This document shows positions 22,478 through 34,567 of a stretch of 64,000 nucleotides of DNA, one piece after another. A model generated the notes under the pieces. It made no database searches, was not told the DNA's origin, and was given only the letters and a program-made list of their open reading frames with translations. A program made the translations under genes and the position numbers. The stretch's first letter is position 1; each line of letters begins with the position of its first letter. The DNA is from Plotosus lineatus (Eukaryota > Chordata > Actinopteri > Siluriformes > Plotosidae): positions 16,152,226 through 16,216,225 of the forward strand of contig CM045737.1 of assembly GCA_024760905.1 (NCBI GenBank). Reading direction: 5' to 3'.

Positions 22478-22779
22478 TATTGAGTGCATAACTGAACATA
22501 ATTATTTGAAGGTTGACTTTTTTGTATTAAAAACACTTTTTTTTTTTTTTGGTCAAATGAAATATGCTAATTTTTTGAGATTGGAATTTTGTGTTTTCAT
22601 GAGCTGTATGCAAAATTCATCAGAATTAAAACAATAAAAGACCTCAAATATTTCAGTTGGTGTGCAATGAATCTAAAATATATGAATATTTAATTTTTAT
22701 CAGTACATTACAGAAAATAATGAACTTTATTACAATATGCTAATTTTTTGAGAAAGACTAGTATGTCAGTCGGGGGGTG

Positions 22780-24150
22780 GGGGGTGGGCTGTGTTATAAA
22801 TTTTAGCCCTATGTGCAATGAAGTGGTGCATAGATCGTACATAGATAGTAGTGCTGATGCTCTAATACTTTTTGAAGGGCTTCAGTTTGGCTTTAATTAT
22901 TAATCCTGTTGCCTTAAAATGGTCCTGCTGAGGATTTGTTCACCCCCCCCCCCCCACAAAGCATGTGCTTTATTTCAAGCATATTTCATAATGTAATATG
23001 GGCATCCATTCTGTCTGTTACACCCAAGCCAGTTTCCCATTAACATGATGTCTTACCTTCAGCAAGTCATCACTACTTTCTGTGCATGTACAGTTTCAGC
23101 ATCTATAATTTGCATTATAGACTTTAGGACTAATATTGCAGACACATTTGTCCTCATCCTTAGGGTGGCTATAGCTGTAGGCATTCCAGAACTCGGGATT
23201 TTTACATGTCCTAATATGTTGGACCACTCAGAGACCATGGAGATGGTCAGCCATATCAACTGTCAGGGTGGCATAAGGTAAAAATGCTATATCTATAGCC
23301 ATATATCATATAACACTAGCCATGTAAAAAACCAAAAGGTATGTGCTGAGGATGCTGACTTTTTTTTTTTTTTTATCTCCCTGACTTTGAATCTGACACT
23401 AACTAAAGTGTTGAGAGAACATTGCTGACCCGTGGCAGTTTTTTCTGCAACCAAGGTGAGCGCATGACATACACTGTCCGTGCTTGCTGTCTGTTTATAA
23501 TTAAGTCTTGAGAATTTGCTGCTGTTGTTGTTGTATAAGTCATATTACAACTGAACACGAGTAAAAGTAATTTCACAGAATTTATAATTGTAAGTGTACA
23601 TAATGTGTCAAAATCTTAGTTAAATTGTCTAACCAGAAATATTCTCAACTTAAGGGAACAAAACAGCTGAGCAAATTTAAATGTAATTTTATTATAGCGT
23701 TAATGAAAAAATACTTATAAATACTAACAAGCTCTCAATGCCGGTTGAAAACATGCTGAATTGCGAGGTTTTACGAAAATAAAATCTCTTTAAATATACA
23801 TTAAGAATATCAATAATGTCGTACTTTTTAATTTTATAGACACTATAAACTGGGTGGTATGTTAGCATTGTGGTTAGCACTTCCACTTTTTTTTTTTTTT
23901 TTTTAATAAATTGCTTTGCCACTTGTCCCGGCTTGTAATCCTGTCCCAATCAGGTTTCTGTACTCTATCTACAATCATTCAGTGGGTGGAGAGCCCGGTA
24001 TAATAAGATCCATGCCACAATTGGGCAGTGCGGATTGTCACGAAGGCCTTCGGCCAAGAGAATTTGTTTTTATACAGGATACGGAAATTCCCGGTAAAAA
24101 CAAAACAATGATTCATGTCGCTAATTGCTAAGAAATGTACTGACCAACTA
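22780..24150. other. Unassigned intergenic sequence
   Basis: No gene or named repeat seen. T-tracts lie at about 23360 and 23888. The open frames near 23045-23281 lack any supporting feature. Confidence 0.45.
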
Positions 24151-24939
24151 CAGTAAAACCTCTGCTGACGAACGCTTAAGCTCACAAACTTTTCACCTCA
24201 AGAACATTAAATTCGCGAGCATATAGTCTCTGCTGACGAACCAGTTTTCGGCGGACGAATCAAACCACGCGGTCGAACAGCGCCACGGTGGCGGCCACGA
24301 GAAGCTGACACACGCTCACGGCGTCACAGTTCGTCACCCCCTTTCTTTGAGTGCGGAAGTGGTTTGTGTTTGCTAGACATTTTGGACCATATTGAGTGTA
24401 CTTTTGCTATTATGGGACTGAAAAAGACCCCACCACAGGCGGAGATCATTGAAAAACACGAACGAGGTGTGCGTTTGTGTGACTCAGCGTCCCAGTACCA
24501 GTACGCTAAGTCTACCATTGCTCCCATCCTTAAGAACAAGGAAGCTATTAAGGGTGCGTGTGTGGCTAAGGGTGTTTCCAAACAGTAGGCGTTTCCAAAC
24601 ACTCCTTCCAAACAGTAAGTCCCTCCCTCCCTCCTCCTCCCACTCCATTCCATCAAGCCGTCAACTACCATCACAAAGGTAAATAAAACGACTTTATTAT
24701 ACAGTACAGTTTATTTCTTTAATTACAATACAATAGCACATTTATTATACATAAAATAAGGTATATTTTTGTGTAGTTTTAAGGCTTATTTAGTAGAAAA
24801 TTATGTTTTATGGGGACCTGGAAACGGATTATTCTCATTTTAATGGTTTCTTATGGGAAATAAATGTTCGGAAGACGAACTTTTCGCCTCACACACACTT
24901 TCTGGGAACCAATTATGTTCGTGAGCAGAGGTATCACTG
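24151..24939 (+). mobile_element. Tigger-like DNA transposon, internally deleted, copy 1
   Basis: Ends CAGTAAAACCTCTGCTGACG and the complement of GAGCAGAGGTATCACTG, with TA on both sides. Inside, from about 24412, the plus strand encodes MGLKKTPPQAEIIEKHERGV and AKSTIAPILKNKEAIK. This is the helix-turn-helix N-terminus of a Tigger/pogo (CENP-B-like) transposase, but the catalytic domain is gone. An inverted, nearly identical copy of almost equal length is at 41512-42301. Confidence 0.8.
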
Positions 24940-25376
24940 TATATGTAGATTTTCACTTATAAACATCTATTTTAAAATGAGAAAAAAAGAGGGAAGCGGT
25001 CCCATGAACCTGACAACAAGGCACATTAACCAGGCAGGTTTTTTTTCCTAAGCGCGGCAATAACATCTGTCAACTCTGAAAAAAAAAAAAAAATGACGTC
25101 ACAGAACTTGCGGACTCTGCCTCAGGCTCAATATGCTCCGAATCGGTCCAGATTCCGGTAAACTACATTTTACTTCTCTCCAGCATAATGATAATATTAA
25201 TGTGATTTATATGATAAAAGATATTGCATGTTATTATTGTAAAGTTCTAAAGTTTGACCGACTTTCCTGAGCCGTCAGTGTCACTGTAAGTGTTATACGT
25301 GCGGCACGTGCCCAGCAGGCTTATGGGCATCGCTATGATGACATTAATATACTGTATATACATGTAATGTTAATAT

Positions 25377-25446
<70 letters not shown>

Positions 25447-26593
25447 ATCTACTGCTCATAGGGTGATAGGTATGATGAGGATAAGTCGTGCATGATACAG
25501 TTCTGCGCATGCGCAGATGATGCTCCACCTTTAATCCTGCCTTAAAAATTAAATATGCATGTATTAATGATTAAGGCTTCACAATATGCTAATAAAACAA
25601 CTGAATGTTTGTTATGTGTATTTAATATGTTTAAATAGCTTATTTTGCTCGATATGCAGTTTAAACATTTGCATTTAAAACATTAAATTTTCAAAGTAGA
25701 TTTTTTTTCTGATGCTTAGAATTTTTATTTTAATGACTTGGTAGTTTTGCATTTTCTGAATGTCAATAGCATAGTAAATATTATATTTATTAAATACAAA
25801 TGTACATAATTTTAATGATGACATTAAGCAATACTTGATTCAGTATAATAGTTCTACATGTATATCTTGTGGTTGTACTACTTTATTTAATGTTATTAAT
25901 TTTTTTACTGATATCAAACTGTATATGTTCCAAGATCATAAGTACATGAGCAGTTACTTGTACAGTCAGTTAAGTGCAGACTTAAAAAGTTCAAGTTTGG
26001 ATAATGTGTACATAATGTGATGTTGTAAAGCTACACTTCTGTTATTTTACAAAAATATTATATATTGAATCTTTGTGTATACAGCAATGTAATTAAAAGC
26101 TGTTAGTATTTCAAATTATCTTCTATTTCTTTACATTTTAGATTTTTAGTTTGGCCTCAGTATATAAAACTGTTGCTCGCAGACACATGGCAACAACTAC
26201 ATGTATACTGTAGGATCAATTTAGGTACAGTTTCTATACTATATATTTCATATTACATGCTGCAAATGGTCATCAGATGGCAACTACAGCATTGAAATTT
26301 AAAAAAAAAAATTCCTGTGGTGGGAGGGGGGACCCGCTCTCATACCCTCACCCTGCCCATGGCCCAAGGCACTACTACGCGCCGTCTAGTTCGGATGCCG
26401 AAGCAGCCTCAGAGTATACCCACTTATTATTATTTTTTTTTTTTTACCACTACAGCACTGGTTATGGTACAAGTAGTAGAGGTGTATCACAGGCTGTAAA
26501 CAAACAATAAAAAAGAAATGTGACTTAAGCCTTTAGCACATAAAACAATGCTCTCCAATTTTTTTACTTACTAGGTTTTTGCTTAATCAAATG
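24940..26593. other. Intergenic region with CRE and NRF1-like sites and a (TA)n tract
   Basis: It contains the perfect palindrome TGACGTCA (25094-25101), a CACGTG near 25306 and the palindrome CTGCGCATGCGCAG (25503-25516). A (TA)n microsatellite lies at 25383-25444. The following AT-rich 600 bp resembles untranslated or intergenic sequence. No coding exon was recognised. Confidence 0.4.
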
Positions 26594-26812
26594 CACGGAT
26601 CCCTCACTTTCTGCGATTAATTGGGACCGAGATCCCCCTGCGAGCACCGAATTCCGCAAAGTAGGATCAACCCCCGACTGACGTATATGTACATGTGTAT
26701 ATTATATCAATACATACATATTATATGCTATAAATGCTTATAATAACAATTAAGCATAAAAGAAAATGCATAAGATGTAAATAAAATATAAATACACACA
26801 CATATGGTCTAG

Positions 26813-27055
26813 TGGTATAGGGCGCTGGATCGCTGATCCAAAGGTTGGGGGTTCGAGTCCCACTCTCCACAAGGTTGTCACTGACTTTCATAAAGAGTAG
26901 CTGCAAAGTCGTCAGCGTGTTTCTGTCCCTTGCTAAAAGGGTTGTGACAGGAAGGGCATCCGACATAAAAACCTCTGCCAAATCAAACGTGCGAGTCAGA
27001 TGATTTGCTGTGGCGACTCCCGAGTAAAAGGGAAAAAGCTGAAAGGAAGACAGAC
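26813..27055 (+). mobile_element. SINE-A (LINE-tailed form) inside MITE copy 5
   Basis: The head 'ggtctagtggtatagggcgc' is followed by a shortened body and the LINE-like tail ending 'gaaaggaagacag'. The flanks share ACACATATG, a likely target duplication. Confidence 0.75.
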
Positions 27056-27219
27056 ACATATGCAGATGCGCACCTCATAAAAATGTAATTAGTTTTGATG
27101 GGGGTTTTTGAGTTGTTTTTTGTTTTGGTTTGTTCGGGCTTTTTTTTTTTTGCATAATTGGTCTTGTGGCATTTTCCTTAACTTTTCCCCCATTCTTCCC
27201 TTATTTTTTAATCCGATGT

Positions 27220-27388
27220 CTGTCTTCCTTTCGGCTTTTTCCCTTTTTTTTTTTTACTCGGGAGTCGTCACAGCGAATCACCTGATTCGCACGTTTGATT
27301 TGGCAGAGGTTTTTACGTCGGATGCCCTTCCTGTCACAACCCTTTTTAGCAAGGGACAGAAACACGCTGACGGCTTTGCAGCCTATTT
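27220..27388 (-). mobile_element. SINE-A (LINE-tailed form), 5'-truncated, inside MITE copy 5
   Basis: Complement of the LINE-like tail plus the adjoining body. The flanking TATTTTTTAATCCGATG and TATTTTTTAATTCGATG are a 17-bp duplication with one mismatch. Confidence 0.75.
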
Positions 27389-27769
27389 TTTAATTCGATG
27401 AATATTTAAAAAAAAAAAAAAAAAAAAAAATGCGATTCTCTGAAGAAGCATGAATTGAAGCGCGAAGTAGCGAGGGATCCCTGTATTTAAATTAAATTAA
27501 ATAAGCAAGTAATTACAAAATGAATCTTTTAACTTTTGCATAAAGATGGATTTACTCGAGTCTATACTGATGTACTTGACTAAATGATTTAAACGCAAAA
27601 GGTACATAAAATGTGTGGAACCCTGTCTGATTGACATATATTCCCACAGCCTAAATGAGAGAGTAAGAGACTGTCAAGATTTGTAACAAGCACTTTGAAT
27701 GTCTAAATAAAAGGTAAATAATTCTTCATTCTCCTCTCTATTTAAGCCGCATTTAACACGGTCAACCAC

Positions 27770-27928
27770 AAGTAAAAGGCCAGCGATGTATCTCACTGTC
27801 TATGGTGAGAGGCTGTAAAAGGACCACTGCTAACTTTCTTCAAGAGTAGGCTGCATAGCCGTCATCGTGTTTCTGCCCTGCCATGGTCTGGCTAGCTATC
27901 CAGGGTGTACTCTGCTCTCTGCAGAGTA
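27770..27928 (+). mobile_element. SINE-A fragment
   Basis: Body and part of the tail only ('ctcactgtctatggtgagag', 'gctatccagggtgtactctg'). Both ends are truncated. Confidence 0.6.
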
Positions 27929-27936
27929 CTGTATAT

Positions 27937-28420
27937 CAGTGATCCCCCAACCCCCGGGCCACGGACCTGTACCGGTATCATTTATTTCCGTTTTATTTAC
28001 TATATGAGTCTGAACGATCTTTTATTTTTGAAAAAAATTTTATTTTGAAAATGACCGGATTCTTTCGGTTACATGTCGGTCATTTGAGCGCTAAGATGTA
28101 ACTCACAAGGGGATGGCACATGAATAGTGGCGAGTTGGACATGTTTCAAACAATAGCGGGCCTGAGCCTTCATTCTCCCCGCTGGTGCACTATCACCTGT
28201 GCTTTTTTGTGTTTGTTTTTAAGAAGACTTCGAGCTCGATTAAAAATATAACGCTTAATCCTGATTAGAGAAGCTGGCGCACATCTCAGCAGACTCTGGG
28301 CAAGGGCGGGGTATTATATTTACAATATAAACAAGCTACACCCCCCCCCCCCACCCCACCGCGCCGTAAAATTGCCAAGCGTTGACCGGTCCGCGGTGAT
28401 AAAAAGGCTGGGGACCCCTG
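27937..28420. mobile_element. hAT-like nonautonomous element, family 2
   Basis: The left end CAGTGATCCCCCAACCCCCG and right end GGCTGGGGACCCCTG are inverted. The 8-bp flanks CTGTATAT (27929-27936 and 28421-28428) are identical, as expected for hAT. The interior contains a SINE-A tail fragment (about 28250-28312, minus). Confidence 0.75.
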
Positions 28421-28732
28421 CTGTATATACTACTTTGGTACAGGATCTGTTTGGTCTAGTGTTTCAGTGATAAATATAATTACACGTGGATAATACATGA
28501 TACTGCCTTGTGAAAAACTGTGAGGTTCTGTTGTTTTGATTCATCACTTTCTCATTAAAATGAAAAATAAAAACTTTTCTTTTAGTTTGTATGCTGAAAT
28601 GCGTTACCTCAAGTCAAAGCACAGGCTCACCTGACTTGTCACGGTCATGATTAAAATATGCAAATATAGTCCAGAAAAGTCTTGTTCTAACTGGAGCACT
28701 GTTTAGTGACATCACTCACCTTCTTCACATAA

Positions 28733-29079
28733 GAAGGGGCAGTGGTGACCTGGTAGTAAAGGGCGCTGGATCGCTGATCCTAGGATTGGGGGTTCGACTC
28801 CCACTCTCCAGAAGGTTGTCACTGTCTCCCCAGTGCAGCTAACTGGGTTATCAAAGGTGCGAGGTTCATGTAAAAGAACCCTTGCTGACTTTCGACGAGT
28901 AGCCGTCAGCGTGTTTCCGAGGCTTGCTCAAGGGTTGTGTTAGGAAGGATATCCGACGTAAAAACCTATGCCAAATCAAATATGCAAATCATTAATATGG
29001 CTTCCATGAAGATGGCGGCAGATGATTCGCTGTGGCGACCCCTGAAAAAGAACAATCGAAAGGGAAAAAAGAAGACTCA
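28733..29079 (+). mobile_element. SINE-A (LINE-tailed form)
   Basis: Head, body and the tail 'gattcgctgtggcgacccct' ending in an A/G-rich tract. Flanking TCTTCACATAA at 28722-28732 and 29080-29090 is a clean duplication. Confidence 0.75.
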
Positions 29080-29955
29080 TCTTCACATAAATGTAAACTC
29101 ATTAATTGTCCTTATTAATCCTGCAAAAATGTATTGCGCATAAGATGGAAAAAGAAGATGAAGAAAAACCTGCTAAAAATCTGAACACAATAAATAAAAA
29201 TCATTTATATTCATCACCATGTCTAACGTACTGAATTCGTTATTGGGATTGCACACATTCAGAATATAATTATGCCTTTTGCCTGTTTTTGTCGCAGGCA
29301 AACGTTTTGAACGGTTCCTTATGTCGCACGTTCACGTGGAAGAGAAGAGGTGCATTTTGCTTGTCAGGTTTATGTCACTCTCTATTAATAATAGCCTAAT
29401 CATTCATGACAGGCACAGTAAAGCAGCATGGTGCACTTCCTGTTCTAAATCTGAACCTGTGAAGTTTAGAATTCCTCCCGCAGGTATACTGAAGTTTGGA
29501 TGTAAAGCAACCGCAGGAGCCGAAAACATAGTTATCAGATGGTCATCTAAGCACATTTATAAATGTAATACAGGGATCCCTCACTTTCCGCGGTTAACGC
29601 GGACCGAGATCCCCCCACGGCCATCGAATTTCACAAAGTAGGATCACTCCCTCCACCCCTGACTGGCGTATACGTACATATATATGTGTATATAATATCA
29701 ATAAATACATATTCAATGCTATAAATGCTGCTAATAACAAACATTAAAAAATAATCCATAAGATGTGAATAAAATATAAATACACACACATACAAATGCG
29801 CACCTCACAAAAATGTAACTAGTTTTGACGGGAGGTTTTGGGTTGTTTTTTTTTTAAGTTTTTTTTTTTGCATAATTGGCCTTGTTTTTCAGCATTTTCC
29901 TGAACTTTTTCCTCTATTCTTCCTTAATTTCCTTATTTTTTAATTCGATGAATAT

Positions 29956-31159
29956 GGTTTTGAGGCCAGCGATGTTGTACGGTTTAGAAACAGTGGCCCT
30001 GGGGAAAAGACAGGAGGCAGAGCTGGAGGTAGCACAGATGAAAATGTTGAGGTTCGCTTTGGGAGTGGTTTTGGAGACAAAGTCAGAGAGGCTAGATTGA
30101 GATGGTTGGACATGTACAGAGGAGGAATAGTGAGTACAGACGCTCCTCGACTAACGTTTTTGTTTGGTTCCGAATGGCCGAACGTAAGGTGAAAAAAAAG
30201 TAAGTTGCTACTGTATATTCCAGTGATGCATGACGTTCATACTGTACTGTACATCCATAAATACCATTACCGTATCTCATAAAACACCCATAAATCAATT
30301 ATTATAAACACAACGTTGTAAAATATCAAATAATAACATTAATTTCAAATAAATTAAATTCAAGAAAAATAACTTCAAATAGATAAATTTTAATCAAATT
30401 CACTCGTCAAATATCAAATACAGTATCAGATATAACCTTTAACATGCTCTGTGATGTGATCTTTCTGCTTGTAAATGGTTCTGATGGTCGACGGAGCCAT
30501 TTGGAAGAAACGTGCAACATTCACATGTTTCTCACCAGCATCAATTTTCTTGATAATAGCCATCTTCTTTTCTAACGAGATGGCTTTCCGCTTTTTCTGA
30601 TTACCACTCTCACTAGTAGGCTTAAGCTTCTGACCAACCATATTTGCTTAGGGTTACAAAAGTCCACAAAACAGTGTAAACACAAAGATCACAGAGATGG
30701 CGTCTTAACACAAGGGTAACACACAGTGAACTGGGAAGAAGGAGGGGCACGTTCAGTCTGTCGTTTGTAAACAATGGACGCAGCGTCATGCGTAAGTAGC
30801 GTATTACGTCACCGTACACGTCTCGTACTACAGAGAGCACGCTGAACTCAATATTTTACCTTTTTTTTAATTAAAAAAAAATAATAATAAAATAAATAAA
30901 ATCGAAAAATACGTAAAACGAATGAACGTAAAGCGGGGAGTGTCTGTATATTGGTACAGTAGTAGGATGCTGAGGTTGGAACTACCAGGCAGAAGGCCTA
31001 GAGGAAGACCAAACGGAAGATTTATGTATTTTATGAAGGAGGACATGAAGGTAGTTGGTGTAAGAGAAGAAGATGCAGAGGACAGGATGAGATGGAGGCA
31101 GATGATTCGCTGTGGTGACCCCTGAAAGGAACAGCTGAAAAGAAAAGAAGAAGAAGAAT
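29956..31159 (+). mobile_element. RTE-like LINE fragment, split in two
   Basis: The first part (29956-30136) encodes MLYGLETVALGKRQEAELEV. The second part (30947-31159) encodes MLRLELPGRRPRGRPNGRF and the 3' tail. The LINE sequence is continuous across the 810-bp insertion once one TA is removed. Flanks share AATAT, the likely target duplication in the MITE. Confidence 0.8.
30137..30946 (-). mobile_element. Tigger-like DNA transposon of a second family
   Basis: Inverted ends CAGACGCTCCTCGAC and CAGACACTCCCCGC (read inward), with a TA duplication. The minus strand (30641-30426) encodes MVGQKLKPTSESGNQKKRKA and KKIDAGEKHVNVARFFQMAP, a helix-turn-helix N-terminus of CENP-B/Tigger type. No catalytic domain remains. 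Confidence 0.8.
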
Positions 31160-31257
31160 ATTTCAAAAACAAAAAAATAAAAACAAACAAACAAAACAAA
31201 AAAAAATGATGCACTGAAGCCACATTAATTGAAGCTCGAAGTAGCGAGAGATCCCTG

Positions 31258-32493
31258 TATATGTACTGCAGCGGTCTATTAAATAAATGATTCCATTGTC
31301 CGGCATTAACAACTATCTACAATATATCAAAGGCTGGCTGAGATAGACTCCAGTCCATCTCGATAAGGATTGGCAAATGAGTGAGTGATGGGAGCAAATA
31401 TACCACAAAGCATACCTGCAATTGTTCCCATTGTTTTTGTGGATGTAATTTCCATTTTAATCACATACACTAATGACCAATGAATTCCATTTCAGTTTCC
31501 ACCAAATTAAACCGATATGTCAGCCAAAACGCTACTCTCGACACCAGTGATGCATGAAAATGGGGTGAGATAGACACATGTGCATGTAAAGATTGTTGCA
31601 GGTTATTAAAGTAGAGAACCCTGTGCTTTATTTTTATGTGCAGTCACATTTAATGCTTTTTGAGCAGCTTGTATAAAAGCAGTAGTTTAAAGTTGAGCTG
31701 AGCCACAAAAAAAAAAAAAAAAAAAAAGGGTTTCCCTTGCTCTGCTGAATTTCACTCTCTGTCTGAAAGTTCAGCACAGATGTGTACTAGATTAGCTGAG
31801 ACCCCAACCCCTCACCCCACCTCATACACTTTTCCGACTCCCTACTCAGTTCTCTTCCTCTCTCGGCCGCAGTACTGGATACCAGACAGCAGTTACCAGG
31901 CAGGGTTAAATACTCTTGAGCTTCCAAGCCAATTCCACTGACTTTTATGATGGAACAAAAGTAGAGAAGTCACACATGGACTGATTTTTGTGTGTGCTGC
32001 CTTGTAGCTCGTCAAGAGTCTGCTCTTCTAGACTTAACCTGGGTAAGTTAAACTTTTGTTCTTGGTAGCACTGTGAGGTTGTTTCTGAATTATATGAAGG
32101 AAGAAAAAGGAGATGAAGAGGATGAAGGAGGAGAAGAAGAAATGTGCAGCATTACTTGAAAATTATATTTCCAGGGATTTTTTTCCTGTCAGGTATAATA
32201 GAACAAACTTATTATTCTTGAATAATATTCTGATTATTGTTTATTTATTCTCAATACAGTAGTCTGAAAGCTTGCTTTATACACAACTGAAATCTTATTT
32301 CGATTCGGTATCTGAATAGTTATACGTATAACACACAGACCCATTCCATCATGTGAAATGTATTAAAAGCTATAAGTTGTGTATAAAGTGTAAGACAGTA
32401 CATTCGCTACAGTAAGCAGGCCAATGGACCTTAATGGTCCTCGATAAATGGGCTGACAGAACAATTGATTTTTGGGGTAACAGGTTACTCTGC

Positions 32494-32534
<41 letters not shown>

Positions 32535-33484
32535 TATGTATTAATAAAACAAATAACACAGAACAACTGTCAGAACTGATTATATTGTTCAGGTTGAGGA
32601 TAAAGTCCAATGGTTTCAAAATTTAAAATGGACAAATGGTTCCCAAGTTTCCAGTTGGAAAGAATTCTGTGAATGCGCCCTGAAACAGGACAATAAGTGA
32701 TGCGATAGGAGCGATGGCAATGAAATGATGAAGTTAGTAGATAATATTTAAAATGTCACATCTAAAGAACGTGGGGGGAAAAAAAAAACATTAATTTCTT
32801 CGGACACTAATTGGCCGTACTACATTGATACAGTGCTTTGCGTATTTGTCTTCGTGGGAAATGACATCTTTTGCTCCCAGCTGTATCTTTGGCATTTCGT
32901 ATGGAACATATAGATTAGTTTTCCTTTCACGGTTCCAGGAAAGAGGTTGCGGCACAATTTTCTATGAATACTTGAGGATAATAACAGCCTTTGCATGAAT
33001 TCATACCGCAGTTATGTTTTATGAACCACTTTATTAAGATGATTTGGCATTTATTTCCTTAAACAGGACAATGAACTGGCAGAATAAATTGAACCAAAAC
33101 GAGATGTGAAGGTCAGAAGCAGACATCTTTTGTACCCTCAGTTAAATACCTTATTTTCTTTTCTATTATGCAAGAAATGTGACGCTTCCAAAAGAGCTGT
33201 GATTCAACAGAGACTGAATAGCATGGTCCATCTAGATAGTTTCACCATTGTGTGTTGAAAAACAAGTTGACATACATGACAAGTCTGCATGTTATCTCAG
33301 AGAGTACAGTTCATGCAAATTCCAGATAGATAGCCTTCGCCCAGCTTGAAGCAAGCATCCGAACCACTACTCCACCATACAACTTAAATTAAATGTCAAA
33401 AAAATAAATAAATAAATAAAAATGTATTTCTTGTGACATCATACACGTTTGCACTAATCTGGTTCTGCTTAAAATGCATTAGTA
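31258..33484. other. Repeat-poor 2.2 kb stretch
   Basis: Apart from a SINE remnant at about 31325-31390, an A tract at 31709-31728 and a (TTA)n tract at about 32498-32534, this stretch is free of recognisable transposons. That is unusual for this window. No coding exon was seen. It may hold regulatory sequence or an untranslated first exon for the downstream gene at 40044. Confidence 0.4.
31672..31678 (+). promoter_or_regulatory. Candidate TATA box
   Basis: TATAAAA in the repeat-poor stretch. A splice-donor-like GGGTAAGT (GTAAGT at 32043-32048) lies about 370 bp downstream and could close an untranslated first exon. This is suggestive only. Confidence 0.25.
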
Positions 33485-34567
33485 CAGGGAGCTCTCGCTA
33501 CCTCGCGCTTCAATTCATGTGGCTTCAGTGTGTCGTGTTTTTTTTTTTTTAAATATTCATCGAATTCAAAAATTAAGGAAGAATGGGGGGAAAAAGTAAA
33601 GGAAAATTCCACTAAACAAGGCCAATTATGCAAAAAAAACCAAAAAACCTAAACAAACAAAACAAAAAACAACCCAAAACCTCCCATCAAAACTACCTAC
33701 ATTTTTGTGAGGTGCGCATCTCATCATCATCATCATCATCATCATCATCTTCCGCTTAGTCCAGGGTCGGGTCGCGGGGGCAGAAACCTAAGCAAAGAGG
33801 TCCAGACGTCCCTCTCCCGAGCCACTTCCTCCAACTCTCCCGGGGGGACACCGAGGCGGTCCCAGACAAGCCGAGAGACATAGTCCCTCCAGCGTGTTCT
33901 AGGTCAACCCCGGGGTCTCTTCCCGGTTGGACATGCCCGAAACACCACACCAGGGAGGCGTCCGGGGGGCATTCTGACCAGATGCCCGAGCCACCTCAAC
34001 TGGCCCCTCTCAATGCGGAGGAGCAGCTGATCTACTCCGAGCTCTCCCCGGATGGCGAAGCTTCTCACCATATGGTTCTCAGTCGGACAAGGGTGGAATG
34101 CACCCTCCGGGTCGGGAATGAGGTCCTGCCCCAAGTGGAGGAATTTAAGTATCTTGGGGTCTTGTTTACGAGTGAGGGAAGGATGGAGCGAGAGATCGAC
34201 AGACGGATCGCTGCAGCCTCTGCTGTTAAGCGGTGCTTGTACCGGTCTGTCATGGTGAAGAAGGAGCTGAGCCGCAAGGCGAAGCTCTCAATTTACCGTT
34301 CCAACCCTCACCTATGGTCACGAGTTTTGGTAATGACCGAAAGGTGCGCATCTGTATGTGTGTATTTATATTTATTTACATCTCATGCATCATTTTTGAA
34401 TGTTTAATTCTTATTATATGTATTTATAGCATTGAATATGTATTTATTGATATTATATACACATACATATACGTCAGTCGGGAGGGGGGGGGTGTCCTAT
34501 TTCTCTGAAATCGCTGGTCGCACGGTGATCTCTGTCCCAATTCACCGTGGAAAGTGAGGGACCCCTG
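33485..34567. mobile_element. Tigger-like MITE copy 7 with nested Rex3
   Basis: Left end CAGGGAGCTCTCGCTACC after TA; right end AAAGTGAGGGACCCCTG. Its interior is split by the Rex3 insertion at 33722-34341. Confidence 0.75.
33722..34341 (-). mobile_element. Rex3 LINE insertion with 5' inversion
   Basis: Positions 33722 to about 34070 are the Rex3 3' end on the minus strand (RSSAIRGELGVDQLLLRIER, LRWLGHLVRMPPG, (GAT)n tail). About 34072-34341 are upstream Rex3 sequence on the plus strand (VGNEVLPQVEEFKYLGVLFT, VKKELSRKAKLSIY). The whole is flanked by the perfect 12-bp repeat AGGTGCGCATCT (33710-33721 and 34342-34353). Confidence 0.85.

Larger units (their letters stand above)
20942..22761 (+). 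mobile_element. Tc1-like transposon, left TIR missing, with two nested insertions
   Basis: The transposase starts at about 20954 (MGKTADLTAVQKAIIDTLKQ) and stops at 22192-22194. Landmarks are RKTGEKEMPKC, MVWGAMSAAGVGPL, the second catalytic Asp in FQHDLAPAHSA and the final Glu in SPDLSPIENLWDIVKRK (DD34E pattern). The right end is TTTTTTGAGAAAGACTAG before TA. It is interrupted by a LINE fragment (21361-21630) and, after the stop codon, by a SINE-A (22205-22477). The left about 300 bp, including the TIR, is absent. A closely related copy lies at 54246-55776. Confidence 0.85.
26594..27483. mobile_element. Tigger-like MITE copy 5 with two nested SINE-A insertions
   Basis: The left end CACGGATCCCTCACTTTC and right end AGTAGCGAGGGATCCCTG before TA bound the element. 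It is enlarged from about 490 to 890 bp by SINE-A copies at 26813-27055 (plus) and 27220-27388 (minus). Confidence 0.7.
29571..31257. mobile_element. Tigger-like MITE copy 6 with nested LINE and Tigger
   Basis: The left end CAGGGATCCCTCACTTTCCG follows a TA and the right end is AGTAGCGAGAGATCCCTG. It is expanded by an RTE-like LINE fragment inserted at GAATAT, which itself holds a DNA transposon (30137-30946). Confidence 0.8.

Noticed and set aside
23045..23281. 78-codon open frame and its overlapping antisense frame
   Set aside because: Open in both directions by chance; no motif or splice context.
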